DNA of 50,270 bases from Anaeromicrobium sp. (GCF_025210435.1 NZ_JAOART010000004.1:1-50270); one strand, 5' to 3'. Counted from the first letter of the stretch, positions 1-8,437 are shown. Made by a program: numbers and translations. The notes: generated from the letters alone by a model not told the origin.

Positions 1-166
1 AAGTCCTTGTCACAAGCGAAAGTGTGAATCTTCGTATATAGGTTCATGTGTCATGTTGGAGTAGCATAGGATGTTGTGACGTTCCAGGGTTCCAAAGATT
101 TTCAATATATTTTCCCTTATAGGCAAGTTACTGTATAAAACAAATTCACAACCAAGAAATCTATAA
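1..166 (+). mobile_element. Palindromic interspersed element, family 1, copy A (left part outside window)
   Basis: This is the right-hand part of a repeat seen again at 167-375, 19653-19902, 23586-23817 and 30487-30713. It contains the shared core (a small TCACA/TGTGA hairpin, then GGTTCATGTGTCATGTTGG) and the right arm AAAGATTTTCAATATATTTTCC. It ends at GAAATCTATAA (156-166), the reverse complement of the TATAGATTTC found at the left end of other copies. No reading frame is present, so it resembles a non-autonomous miniature inverted-repeat element. Confidence 0.75.
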
Positions 167-375
167 CATTTATAAATTTGCTTTATGTGAGCCTACTTCA
201 GGAAAATATATTGAAAATTTTTTCCACCCAAGTCCTTGTCACAAGCGAAAGTGTGAATCTTCGTATATAGGTTCATGTGTCATGTTGGAGTAGAATAGGA
301 TGTTGTGACGTTCCAGGGTTCCAAAAATTTTCAATCGTTTCCCTTGTAGGCAAGTTACTGTATAGAGAAAGCTTA
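167..375 (+). mobile_element. Palindromic interspersed element, family 1, copy B
   Basis: This copy follows copy A directly, in the same orientation. Its core is nearly identical to copy A. The left arm has the long form (GGAAAATATATTGAAAATTT), but the right arm has the short form (AAAATTTTCAATCGTTTCCC), so the arms no longer match fully. The right terminal GAAATCTATA is missing. A hybrid formed by recombination between two copies would explain this. Confidence 0.7.
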
Positions 376-469
376 GAGTTGATAAAATTATGTGGAATTA
401 TAATATTTTTGTGTAATATATTCGTAAAAATACACTATATATATAAATACATCCATTGAAATTACTATA

Positions 470-540
470 TGGACTTTTTTGGTATTATTACAGTATTGTT
501 AAATAGGTTGATTTATAAGGGTTTTAGAAATATAATACAT
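470..540 (+). promoter_or_regulatory. S-layer-type promoter without an S-layer gene
   Basis: A TTGATT -35 box (508-513) and a TATAAT -10 box (531-536) are separated by exactly 17 bases. The block upstream (ATTATTACAG, four bases, GTTAAA) matches the promoters of the S-layer genes at 2741-2801 and 5511-5570. No protein gene follows before the terminator at 695-737. Confidence 0.55.
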
Positions 541-694
541 AGTATACTTGATGAAGAGAGAAATATTAGGATTAGGAAAAGGAATAGTATAAGTAATAAT
601 TTAGGTAGAAGAAATTGAAGTAGAGTATATGGTAATAAAATTAGATAAAGACATAAAAACATATGAAGAATAATAATCAAGTAGTAAGTAGTTA
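541..694 (+). pseudogene. Possible remnant of a deleted S-layer gene
   Basis: This stretch lies between an S-layer-type promoter (470-540) and an S-layer-type terminator (695-737). No ribosome site, signal peptide or open frame of useful length is visible, and stop codons occur in all frames. Its flanks are the only evidence that a gene was once here, so it is an inferred ghost locus rather than a recognisable pseudogene. Confidence 0.3.
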
Positions 695-737
695 TATAAA
701 AATAGAGATTGAGGAATTATCCTCAATCTCTATTTTT
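695..737. terminator. Bidirectional terminator
   Basis: The arms 695-714 and 721-740 are perfectly complementary (TATAAAAATAGAGATTGAGG and its reverse complement), with a 6-base loop. A/T runs on both sides make it work in both directions. The stop codon of the minus-strand gene at 723-1658 lies inside the stem. The AGAGATTGAGG stem recurs after the S-layer genes at 5017-5053, 7883-7912 and 11605-11638. Confidence 0.85.
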
Positions 738-1658
738 ATATAACATTAAAAGACTAACAATACCAATGGACACACCTAACCATAAAGTAGAAAATCTACT
801 TATTATGGTAGTAGCCACAGCCAAATCCTTATTTATGCCTATAAATACTAAGAATCCAATTAAAGATCCTTCCACAGCAACTAATCCTCCTGGTATCATG
901 GACAGGGCTCCTAGTATGAAGGAAAAGGATACTATGAATACAGACGCCCATATGGATATATATCCACCTAAGGCCTTTATTGTAAAGTAGATTACCACAC
1001 CTTCAAAAAACCAGGATACTAATCCTATTAATATGGAAACTAATAGTATTCTACCCTTAAGTATTGTATATATATTTTCATAAAAATTAATAAAAGCCAC
1101 TTCATGTTTTCTTATGTATTTAATATTATGAATTTTTTTTAGTATACCATATATTATTTTTTTATTTCCTATTATATATATGAACCCTATGACTAATAAG
1201 AGGATAACAAATAATAAGAATAATTGATCTTTAAAATAAAGACCACCAAGGAAAGATAGAATAAGTACACTTATGCCATCTGTAAACCTCTCTCCTATTA
1301 TGAGGGGAGAAGATTTAGAGTAGGGTACATTATATTTTTCTTTTAAGACATAACTCTTTAGAAATTCTCCCACCTTACCAGGACTTATGGTCATGGCAAG
1401 ACCACTTAGAAATATGAGCACATTATCTTTACTAGGTACATTAATATGGGAAGATTTTAAATAATAGGACCATTTAATATATCTAAAGAAGTAATTAAGG
1501 GGTGCTAAACACAGAATCATGGGAAGATAACCATAGTTGAAATTTTTAAACACTAAAACTAACTTTTTATAATCAGAATAAACTCCCAATATAAATAATA
1601 GTATGATTCCTATTATAAATGATATGAAAAATCCTTTTTTTATCTTATTAAAATCCAT
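723..1658 (-). CDS. Flippase-like / lysylphosphatidylglycerol synthase transmembrane-domain protein
   Basis: The 311-residue integral membrane protein has about eight hydrophobic segments and matches the UPF0104 / LPG-synthase-TM family. Visible family features are the polar patch SGLAMTISPGKVGEFLKSY near residues 85-103 followed by ERFTDG, and the C-terminal GALSMIPGGLVAVEGSLIG. The family includes the membrane half of MprF and stand-alone proteins of uncertain role in lipid translocation. No soluble synthase domain is present. The start is an ATG with AAGGTGG about ten bases upstream. The gene lies 20 bases after the UbiA-family gene and is probably co-transcribed with it, which suggests work on a polyprenyl-linked glycan or lipid. 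The substrate is unknown. Confidence 0.8.
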   Translation of the reverse strand: MDFNKIKKGFFISFIIGIILLFILGVYSDYKKLVLVFKNFNYGYLPMILCLAPLNYFFRYIKWSYYLKSSHINVPSKDNVLIFLSGLAMTISPGKVGEFLKSYVLKEKYNVPYSKSSPLIIGERFTDGISVLILSFLGGLYFKDQLFLLFVILLLVIGFIYIIGNKKIIYGILKKIHNIKYIRKHEVAFINFYENIYTILKGRILLVSILIGLVSWFFEGVVIYFTIKALGGYISIWASVFIVSFSFILGALSMIPGGLVAVEGSLIGFLVFIGINKDLAVATTIISRFSTLWLGVSIGIVSLLMLYKNRD

Positions 1659-1678
1659 TTTTAAATTACCACCTTAAA

Positions 1679-2527
1679 TTATCTATATAAAATACTTATA
1701 CAACTTATAATCCAAAGAATAATATTCACAATAAGGGCCTTGTCCGTAAGCAAGATAGCCTCAGGGGTTTCTCCTAAGTCTTTCTTGTGAACTATGTATT
1801 GGTACCTAAAGATACCATATACTACAAAGGGAATGGTAAACATCATATACACATGGTCATATGCAGTAAATGAATATAGGGAATAGGCCATTACTGTAGA
1901 AGCTGTAACTATGTTTATCATATCCTTTAATAAGTCTATAGAATACTCTTCTAAAATTTTTCTTGAATTCTTCTTTATCTCAAGCTCCGCCTTCCTTTTA
2001 TTTAAGGCCAAAAATAGTGCCAATAAAAAGGTGCAAAGTAAAAGCCATGGGGACATTGCAGCGTTAATTATAACCACTCCACCTATGGCACGAAGGACAA
2101 AACCAAGGGCTATAGTCATCACATCTAATATGACCACATGCTTTAAGATAAAGGAATACATAGTAATTAATAAAAAATATAACGAGGTCACATAAAAGAA
2201 ATGAATATCTAACTTAAAGGACATATATAAAGTACTTGCTAGTAAAAGTACTAAGAATCCTAAAGCAGTTTTAGTAGATACTACTCCAGAGGCAATGGGT
2301 CTATATCTTTTCTTTGGATGGTTCCTATCCTTTTTCACGTCTAATATATCATTTATTATGTACACGCTTCCCGATATACCACAAAACAATAAAAAGCCCA
2401 CAGTAGTTAATTTCAACTTATAAGTATTAGTTAGATTATGAGAAAACAATAGACCAGCAAATAAAAGAAGATTTTTAGTCCATTGTTTAGGTCTCATGGT
2501 TTTTATAAGTCCAACAACAATATTCAA
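1679..2527 (-). CDS. UbiA-family prenyltransferase, decaprenyl-phosphate phosphoribosyltransferase type
   Basis: The 282-residue multi-pass membrane protein has the UbiA signature NDILDVKKDRNHPKKRYRPI near residues 58-77, which binds Mg2+ and the prenyl diphosphate. The RPKQWTKN stretch near the N terminus and KRYRPIASG fit the subgroup annotated as decaprenyl-phosphate phosphoribosyltransferase, which moves 5-phosphoribose from PRPP to a polyprenyl phosphate. The start is TTG at 2527, with GAGGAG eight bases upstream; no better ATG is available. The flippase-like gene follows after 20 bases, so the pair may make and move a lipid-linked pentose. The subgroup assignment is from memory of related sequences. 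UbiA family membership is firm. Confidence 0.82.
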   Translation of the reverse strand: MNIVVGLIKTMRPKQWTKNLLLFAGLLFSHNLTNTYKLKLTTVGFLLFCGISGSVYIINDILDVKKDRNHPKKRYRPIASGVVSTKTALGFLVLLLASTLYMSFKLDIHFFYVTSLYFLLITMYSFILKHVVILDVMTIALGFVLRAIGGVVIINAAMSPWLLLCTFLLALFLALNKRKAELEIKKNSRKILEEYSIDLLKDMINIVTASTVMAYSLYSFTAYDHVYMMFTIPFVVYGIFRYQYIVHKKDLGETPEAILLTDKALIVNIILWIISCISILYR

Positions 2528-2740
2528 TGTATCAACTCCTCATGATTATTATAACTAGAAATATACAATATCTTCTATTATACACCATATGTAGATTTGG
2601 TGGTTCTAAGTTTGATTATTTATAGTTAGCAGTTAGCAGAAGTTTGTAGAATAACAGCTAACCGCCAACTATTCTCTGTAATATTCTCGTAAAATCCCAT
2701 AAGGTAAAATACCCAATCCCTTCTAGTTACTGCGTGGGCT
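2528..2740. other. Divergent intergenic region between the minus-strand pair and the S-layer cluster
   Basis: This region holds a heptamer-phased palindrome (2625-2669) and otherwise AT-rich sequence. The promoter of the minus-strand pair should lie in its left part, but I cannot assign its boxes with confidence. No small gene with a ribosome site was found. Confidence 0.5.
2625..2673. repeat. Heptamer-phased palindrome
   Basis: Read in units of seven from 2625, the sequence is GTTAGCA, GTTAGCA, GAAGTTT, GTAGAAT, AACAGCT, AACCGCC, AACTATT. The GTTAGC units on the left pair with the GCTAAC-type units on the right. The same construction recurs at 8586, 11645, 17580, 20923, 37461 and 50174. Confidence 0.65.
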
Positions 2741-2801
2741 TTTTTGCCATTATTACAGTACCGTTAAAACCATTGATTTATAAGGGGTAGAGGCATATAA
2801 T
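2741..2801 (+). promoter_or_regulatory. Promoter of S-layer gene 1
   Basis: TTGATT (2773-2778) and TATAAT (2796-2801) have exact 17-base spacing. They are preceded by ATTATTACAG and GTTAAA, which are shared with the promoter-like blocks at 470 and 5511. A leader of roughly 85 bases follows before the start codon. Confidence 0.7.
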
Positions 2802-2891
2802 GAATCATGTAAGAAATGCGACAAAACACGACATAACTTGACAAAAAATATATTAAAAAGAAAAGAACTATTTAAGGGAGGATGTTTAATA

Positions 2892-5006
2892 ATGAAAAGA
2901 AGAATAGCTTTAGCATTAGCTATGTCAATGGCATTATCTGTAGCGCCTATGGCATCATTTGCTGCATCAGATAACGCTGTAACAAAGGTAGTAACAATTA
3001 AGGCAGATCAAACTTTAGAAAACAATGCACCCGTATTAAAGATTGAAAATGATGGTGGAGATTTTGGAGCAAAAGAAACAATCGAATTAGAATTAGACAA
3101 CGCTGAGTGGTTAGAACAAGGTAAATTAAGTGCCACAGTAGAAGGTGGAGCAGGAACTGTAGCAATAACAAGAAAATCTGACTCTAAAGTAGAAATCGTA
3201 GCAGATAATATTGCATCAGGTGCAACGATCAAGGTTCCATTGAAAGTAGACGTACAAGATGAAGGTAAATCTACAGTTAGCATTTCTTCTAAAAGTGGAG
3301 CAATAACAGAAGGTGAATATGCATTTGCAAATGTAGTAGATGGTGGAACAATGGTAACATTAGAAGATACTGTAACATTTGGAGATTCAGCAACTATTGA
3401 AACATTAACAATTGAAGAATCAGCACTAGGATCAATAGATGTGGCAGAACTTGACTACATCAAATTAGAATTAACAGATGACTTTGAATTAGATAAGGAT
3501 TCAATAGCATTTGCAGGATCTTTAATAGCAGATTCATCAAAAATAGATGTGACTCAAGAAGATGATAACTCAATTAAATTAACTTTTAATGCAGGAGCAT
3601 TAGCAACTAATTTAACTGAAAGAGGAGAAATTGAAATATCAGGATTGGAAGTTGACACTACAAAGGATTCTGAAGAAGGAACTGTGTATATGACAGTTAG
3701 ATCAAATGAATCATCAATTAAAACTATAAAGTTAGAAGTTGGTAAATTTACAGAGTACGATGTAACAGTAGAAGCAGATGACGATCCAGTAGAAATCTTC
3801 TCAGGTAGATACCAAGGTACCTATGGATCTACTACTGATGAAGCCCATGAGTTAACTCAGTTAAACCTTACAGAAGAAGTACTAGGATCTTGGACAGATG
3901 GAAAAACTGTAACAGTTGAATTCCCTAAAGAAGTAAAAATATTAAACGTAGTAAGTTCAGGAGATGCTATTGATGATGATTCATATGATGATAATGAATT
4001 TGAGTTTGAAATCACACAAAATACAGTGAAAGATGTAGCATTAACTTTCTATGTATCTGTAGAATCAGGATTTGAAGGAGACATTAAAGCTAATATAGAA
4101 TCTAGAGGATTAGAAAAAGATTACGAAGTAGTATTAGGAAAAGCTGTAGCTCCAGTTAAGGTAGAAACAGAAGTTTCTAAGATTAAAGCAGGAGTAAGAG
4201 ATCAAGAAATAGGAAAAATAACTATTACTGAAAGTGAAGAAGAATCAATCAAAGTAGGAGATATAGTAATTGAATTAGATTCAGATATGGAATGGGACGA
4301 TGAGCCAACAGTAGAAGTAGTATCAGGTGACTTAGAAATAGGAGATATTGAAGTAGATGAAAATATCTTAACTATTACAGTTGATAATGAAAGTGATGAT
4401 TTATCTGTAATTGAAATCACAGATGGAAAAGTAAAAGTAGATAGATCTATTGCAGAAGGTGAAATACTAGCTGAAATAAAAGGTGACGCATTATTAGAAA
4501 ATGGATATGACAAGGATTCTTCTGATTCTAAATCAAAACAATTAGATGAAGGTAAATTCTCTCAAGACTACTATGAAAAAGTACAAGTAGCTAATGTAAT
4601 AACAGCAGCAGATGACGATACAACACTAGTAGAACCAGCAAAATTTGTAATAGGACAAAAGGAATACAGAGTTGGAGATGTAACAAAGACTGCAGATGTG
4701 GCACCATACATTAAAGATGGAAGAACAATGTTATCAGTAAGATACGTGGCAGAATCATTAGGAGTAGAAGATAACAACATCATGTGGGATGGTATCACAA
4801 GAACAGTTACAATATTCAAAGGCGATAGAATAATTCAAATGGAAATAGGTTCTAACAAGTTAATGGTAAATGGAACAGCAATAATGATGGATACAGCAGC
4901 AGAAATCAAAGATGGAAGAACTATGTTACCAGTATCATTCATAGCAAAAGCATTAGGAATTGATATAGCTTGGGATGGAGCAACAAGAACAGTAACGATT
5001 AAGTAG
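2892..5006 (+). CDS. S-layer-type surface protein 1 with C-terminal copper-amine-oxidase-N-like domains
   Basis: The 704-residue secreted protein begins with a signal peptide (KRR, a hydrophobic run, cleavage near SFA-A). The body is very acidic, rich in Asp, Glu, Val, Thr and Ile, and looks like repeated beta-sandwich modules. The last ~120 residues hold two Cu_amine_oxidN1-type repeats, marked by DVAPYIKDGRTMLSVRYVA and AEIKDGRTMLPVSFIAKAL, a domain common in clostridial surface proteins and thought to anchor or fold them. The start is the ATG at 2892, behind GGGAGGA; an in-frame ATG at 2838 lacks a ribosome site. It is the first of three paralogs (5746, 9079). Function is structural by inference; no enzymatic motif is seen. 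Confidence 0.8.
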   Translation: MKRRIALALAMSMALSVAPMASFAASDNAVTKVVTIKADQTLENNAPVLKIENDGGDFGAKETIELELDNAEWLEQGKLSATVEGGAGTVAITRKSDSKVEIVADNIASGATIKVPLKVDVQDEGKSTVSISSKSGAITEGEYAFANVVDGGTMVTLEDTVTFGDSATIETLTIEESALGSIDVAELDYIKLELTDDFELDKDSIAFAGSLIADSSKIDVTQEDDNSIKLTFNAGALATNLTERGEIEISGLEVDTTKDSEEGTVYMTVRSNESSIKTIKLEVGKFTEYDVTVEADDDPVEIFSGRYQGTYGSTTDEAHELTQLNLTEEVLGSWTDGKTVTVEFPKEVKILNVVSSGDAIDDDSYDDNEFEFEITQNTVKDVALTFYVSVESGFEGDIKANIESRGLEKDYEVVLGKAVAPVKVETEVSKIKAGVRDQEIGKITITESEEESIKVGDIVIELDSDMEWDDEPTVEVVSGDLEIGDIEVDENILTITVDNESDDLSVIEITDGKVKVDRSIAEGEILAEIKGDALLENGYDKDSSDSKSKQLDEGKFSQDYYEKVQVANVITAADDDTTLVEPAKFVIGQKEYRVGDVTKTADVAPYIKDGRTMLSVRYVAESLGVEDNNIMWDGITRTVTIFKGDRIIQMEIGSNKLMVNGTAIMMDTAAEIKDGRTMLPVSFIAKALGIDIAWDGATRTVTIK

Positions 5007-5016
5007 GTATAGATGA

Positions 5017-5053
5017 AAATAGAGATTGAGGATAATTCCTTAATCTCTATTTT
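5017..5053 (+). terminator. Terminator of S-layer gene 1
   Basis: AAAATAGAGATTGAGG (5017-5032) pairs with CCTTAATCTCTATTTT (5038-5053) with one G-T pair, and a run of T follows. It sits eleven bases after the S-layer stop codon and resembles the other S-layer terminators. Confidence 0.85.
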
Positions 5054-5089
5054 TTTACGCTATAGGAAATTATAAATTTTGAAAACTGT

Positions 5090-5222
5090 GGATAAGCAAA
5101 AAATAAGGGGGTGTGGGGGAAGAATTCCCCTGCCTCTTTAAAGGAGGGTGCTCAGCAACGTTAGTTGTGTCGAAGGGAACCATAGGGTTCCATAGCGAAT
5201 CCTACGAAGTAGGATTTTTTTA
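5090..5222 (+). other. Structured intergenic segment ending in a terminator
   Basis: Five small hairpins follow one another: GGGGGAA/TTCCCC (5116-5131), CCTC/GAGG around TTTAAA (5134-5148), CAAC/GTTG (5156-5167), GGAACC/GGTTCC (5178-5193), and AATCCTAC/GTAGGATT with a T run (5200-5221). There is no reading frame. The block is more GC-rich than its surroundings. It could be a small RNA, or the decayed right end of an IS200/IS605-type element, whose ends often carry GAATCCCC-type hairpins. I cannot decide between them. Confidence 0.35.
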
Positions 5223-5510
5223 TTTATGGTTGAGGATTTTAATACCAAAACTCTTAACCCTTAACTCTCAATTTTATAAATGAATATTACAAATGTATGA
5301 CAAAGGAAATTTAGAAGAAAAAAATTATGTTTCATAAGAAAGAATCAAAAGTTAAAAAAATCCAATATATTTAAATAATATTTGTAAGAATAATGAATTA
5401 AATAACATAAATGTCGAAAAATACAAGTTAAATAGAACCATATATTTGATTTTAAAACCATATATGTAAAAAGCTTGAAAGTATTGTAAAATACATGATT
5501 TTATGGTCTG
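5223..5510. other. AT-rich intergenic region
   Basis: Apart from a one-sided heptamer-phased run (ACTCTTA, ACCCTTA, ACTCTCA at 5250-5270), I see no gene, terminator or element. Minus-strand open frames here have no ribosome site and very AT-biased composition. Confidence 0.4.
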
Positions 5511-5570
5511 TTTTACCATTATTACAACTCTGTTAAATCCATTGTATGTAAGAAATAAAAGGAATATAAT
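5511..5570 (+). promoter_or_regulatory. Promoter of S-layer gene 2
   Basis: TTGTAT (5542-5547) and TATAAT (5565-5570) are 17 bases apart, behind the shared upstream block (ATTATTACA, then GTTAAA). The leader of about 165 bases contains a hairpin, ATCTGAG/CTCAGAT (5649-5680), which may stabilise the mRNA. Confidence 0.7.
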
Positions 5571-5745
5571 ACAACTTGTAACAACAAAAAAATATAAAAG
5601 TCGACATGAATAGACAAGGTTTTTTAAAACCCATATATGAACAATATTATCTGAGAGTAGAGGCAATTTTCATCTCAGATTCATAAGGTTTTCTCAGGGA
5701 TTGTCTATAAAATAATGAATTATTAATTAGGGGAGGATATTACAT

Positions 5746-7875
5746 ATGAAAAAAAGAATAGCTTTATTAGCAATGGCTACAATGTTAGCATTAACACCAG
5801 TAGCAGCATTTGCTTCTTCAGATAACTCAGTTACTAAAATAGTAACTAGCAAGGTGGATGCAAAATTAGATACAACAGCGAAGGCTCCAGTTTTAAAGAT
5901 TGAAAACGATGAAGGAGATTTCGGAGCATCAGAAACAATTGAATTAAAATTATCAAATGCTGAGTGGTTAAAAGAAGCTGATTTACAAGCTGAATTTAAT
6001 TCTCAAAATTCTTCAGTAACAGCAACTGTATATAGAAAGTCTGATACAAGAGCTGAAATCATAGTAACTGGTTTAGCGAAGGGTGAAATGGTAAAAATGC
6101 CAATGTTTGCAGAGTTAACTACAGAGGGAGTTGCAACAGTAGCTATAACTTCTAAGAGTGGAGTAATAACAGAAGAAGAATTAACTTTTGCAAAAATAAC
6201 TGATGGTTCTACAGCAGTAACTATTGAGGACACAGTTACATTTGGAGACGATGCAACACTTGAAGTTATTACAGTAGAAGAAACTGCAATTGGTTCTATT
6301 GATACTTCTGATCTAGAATATATTAAATTAGAATTACCAAAGGATTTTGAATTTAAATCTGTATCAGGAATTAAGGTAAGTGGAGATTTAATTGCTGATG
6401 ATTCTAAGGTAGTTGCAACTAAAGAAGACGACAATGAAGTTAAATTAACTTTCCAAGCTGGAGCATTAAACGCTAGCTTAGCTAACAGAGGAGAAATCGA
6501 AATCTCTGGAGTAGAAATCGAAGCTGGAAAGGATGCAGACGAAGAAAAAGTATACTTAACACTTAAGTCTGATTGTGACGATATAAAAACTACTAAATTA
6601 GAAGTTGGAGAATACAAAGAGTATGATGTAACAGTAGAAGCTGATGATGACCTAGTAGAAATATTCTCAGGAAGATACGAAGGTGGAATGAACACTACTG
6701 ATGAAGCTCATGAGTTAACTCAATTAAACATTAAAGAAGAAGTATTAGGTTCTTGGACAGATGGAAAAACTGTAACAGTTGAATTCCCTAAAGAAGTTAA
6801 AATATTAAATGTAGTAAGTGGTGGAGATACTATTACAGACGAAGATACTGATGATAATGAATTCGAGTTTGAAATTACAAAGGCTACAAAGAAAGATATG
6901 AACTTAACTTTCTATGTATCTGTAGAACCAGGATTTACAGGAGATATTACAGCTAAGGTAGAATCTAGAGGATTAGAAAAAGACTATGAAGTAGTATTAG
7001 GAAAGGCTTTAGCACCAGTTAAAATCCAAACAGAAGTAGCTAAGATCAAAGCTGGAGTTAGAGAACAAGAAATCGGAAAAATCACTATAACTGAAACTAA
7101 AGAAGAAGCTATAAAAGAAGGTAAAATCATTGTAGAATTAGACAATGACATGGAGTGGGATGATGAGCCTACAGTAAAAGTAGTAAAAGGTGACTTAGAA
7201 ATAGATGAAGATAATATAGAAGTAGAGGATAACATCTTAACTATTACAGTAGATAAGGAAAGTGATGAAGTATCTACAATTGAAATCACTGATGGAAAAG
7301 TAAAAGTAGATAGATCTATTGCAGAAGGTGGAATTGTTGCTGAAATTAAAGGTGATGCATTATTAGAAAATGGATACGATGAAGATTCTGCTGATTCTAA
7401 ATCTGTACAATTAGACAAGGGTAAATTCTCTCAAGATTACTATGCAAAAGTAGAAGTTGCTAACGTAATTACTCCAGCTGACGATAACACTACAGCGGCA
7501 GAGCCTGCTAAGTTTGTAATCGGAAATGGTGAGTACGTAGTAGGAGACAAAGTAAAAGTTGCAGACGTGGCTCCATACATTAAGGATGGAAGAACTATGT
7601 TATCATTAAGATACGTAGCAGAAGCTATGGGTGTTGAAAATAATAACATTATGTGGGACGGTTCTACTAGAACAGTTACTATCTTCAAAGGAGATAGAAT
7701 TGCTCAAGTACAAATCGGATCTAACAAGATGATGGTAAATGGTACTCCAATAATCATGGATACTATTGCTGAAATCAAAGAAGGAAGAACAATGCTTCCA
7801 GTATCATTCGTAGCTAAAGCACTAGGTGCTGAAGTTGCTTGGGATGGAGCTACTAAAACAGTAACAATTAAGTAA
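5746..7875 (+). CDS. S-layer-type surface protein 2
   Basis: This 709-residue paralog of the protein at 2892 has the same plan: a signal peptide (KKR, hydrophobic core, cleavage near AAFA-S), an acidic modular body, and two C-terminal copper-amine-oxidase-N-like repeats (KDGRTMLSLRYVAEAMG and KEGRTMLPVSFVAKALG). The ATG is preceded by GGGGAGGA. Parts of the middle are almost identical in DNA to gene 1: about 47 bases around 6750-6800 match 3890-3940 exactly. This points to gene conversion or recent duplication. It has its own promoter and terminator, so expression can differ between paralogs. No catalytic motif is visible. Confidence 0.8.
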   Translation: MKKRIALLAMATMLALTPVAAFASSDNSVTKIVTSKVDAKLDTTAKAPVLKIENDEGDFGASETIELKLSNAEWLKEADLQAEFNSQNSSVTATVYRKSDTRAEIIVTGLAKGEMVKMPMFAELTTEGVATVAITSKSGVITEEELTFAKITDGSTAVTIEDTVTFGDDATLEVITVEETAIGSIDTSDLEYIKLELPKDFEFKSVSGIKVSGDLIADDSKVVATKEDDNEVKLTFQAGALNASLANRGEIEISGVEIEAGKDADEEKVYLTLKSDCDDIKTTKLEVGEYKEYDVTVEADDDLVEIFSGRYEGGMNTTDEAHELTQLNIKEEVLGSWTDGKTVTVEFPKEVKILNVVSGGDTITDEDTDDNEFEFEITKATKKDMNLTFYVSVEPGFTGDITAKVESRGLEKDYEVVLGKALAPVKIQTEVAKIKAGVREQEIGKITITETKEEAIKEGKIIVELDNDMEWDDEPTVKVVKGDLEIDEDNIEVEDNILTITVDKESDEVSTIEITDGKVKVDRSIAEGGIVAEIKGDALLENGYDEDSADSKSVQLDKGKFSQDYYAKVEVANVITPADDNTTAAEPAKFVIGNGEYVVGDKVKVADVAPYIKDGRTMLSLRYVAEAMGVENNNIMWDGSTRTVTIFKGDRIAQVQIGSNKMMVNGTPIIMDTIAEIKEGRTMLPVSFVAKALGAEVAWDGATKTVTIK

Positions 7876-7882
7876 TTGAATC

Positions 7883-7917
7883 AATAGAGATTGGGATATC
7901 CCAATCTCTATTATTAT
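7883..7917 (+). terminator. Terminator of S-layer gene 2
   Basis: Positions 7883-7912 form a perfect 15-base-pair palindrome, AATAGAGATTGGGAT and its complement, followed by a T-rich stretch. It sits seven bases after the stop codon. Confidence 0.8.
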
Positions 7918-7959
7918 GTGATATAATTGTATATATAGTTTTTCATGGGAGGAATAAGG

Positions 7960-8430
7960 ATGGAAAAATTATTGAAAGATATACTAGGAGCCATAGAAAA
8001 TATAAACAAAGAAATGTCAGGCATAAAAACAGAAATATCGGATATGAGAACAGAAATGTCAGACATGAAAACAGAGATATCAGATATGAAAACAGAGATA
8101 TCAGATATGAAAACAGACATATCAAGTATGAAAACAGAAATATCAGATATGAAAACAGACATATCAAGTATGAAAACAGAAATATCAGATATAAAAATAG
8201 AAATGTCAGATATGAAAATAGAAATATCAGATTTGAAGACTGGACAAGCTAGAATAGAAAAGAAACTAGATTCTGTATATGAACAGACAGCTGAATTAAC
8301 GGAATTTAGAGAAGAAACTAGCTCAGAATTTTATAAAATTCACAATTCCTTAGATTTTATAAAATATCAAGAATCTGAGACAAAGGAAGATTTATTTAAA
8401 TTAAAGAAAAACCTAAAAATAATAAAATAA
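7960..8430 (+). CDS. Coiled-coil protein with tandem 7-residue repeats
   Basis: The 156-residue cytoplasmic-type protein has no signal peptide. Residues 19-95 are about eleven tandem copies of a heptad of the form MKTEISD, with hydrophobic residues at the a/d positions, so a long parallel coiled coil is expected. The DNA repeats with the same 21-base unit and shows very little drift. The remainder (residues 96-156) is charged and also helical. The start is the ATG at 7960 behind GGGAGGAA; an upstream ATG at 7945 overlaps that ribosome site. It lies between two S-layer genes. I do not recognise a function. A scaffold or surface-assembly accessory role would be a guess. Confidence 0.75.
   Translation: MEKLLKDILGAIENINKEMSGIKTEISDMRTEMSDMKTEISDMKTEISDMKTDISSMKTEISDMKTDISSMKTEISDIKIEMSDMKIEISDLKTGQARIEKKLDSVYEQTAELTEFREETSSEFYKIHNSLDFIKYQESETKEDLFKLKKNLKIIK
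8014..8244 (+). repeat. 21-base tandem repeat inside the coiled-coil gene
   Basis: About eleven near-identical copies of a 21-base unit (consensus begins ATGAAAACAGAAATATCAGA) encode one heptad each. Neighbouring units differ by only one or a few bases, so copy number could change by slippage without shifting the frame. Confidence 0.85.
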
Positions 8431-8437
8431 GATTACT

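Noticed and set aside
277-459. 60-codon plus-strand open frame near the window start
   Set aside because: It runs across the core and right arm of element copy B, has no ribosome site, and has AT-driven codon composition.
3008-4819. Long minus-strand open frames opposite S-layer genes (also 6003-7688 and 10605-11048)
   Set aside because: They are shadows of acidic, GAA/GAT-rich coding sequence. They give serine-rich proteins without ribosome sites or known families.
7914-8167. Two overlapping minus-strand frames opposite the coiled-coil repeat
   Set aside because: They exist only because the 21-base repeat has no stop in those frames. The resulting repeats lack a ribosome site and a plausible start.
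8014-8244. Regular 21-base repeats resembling a CRISPR-like or satellite array
   Set aside because: The repeats are in frame within a gene with a good ribosome site, have no spacers, and encode a coiled-coil heptad.
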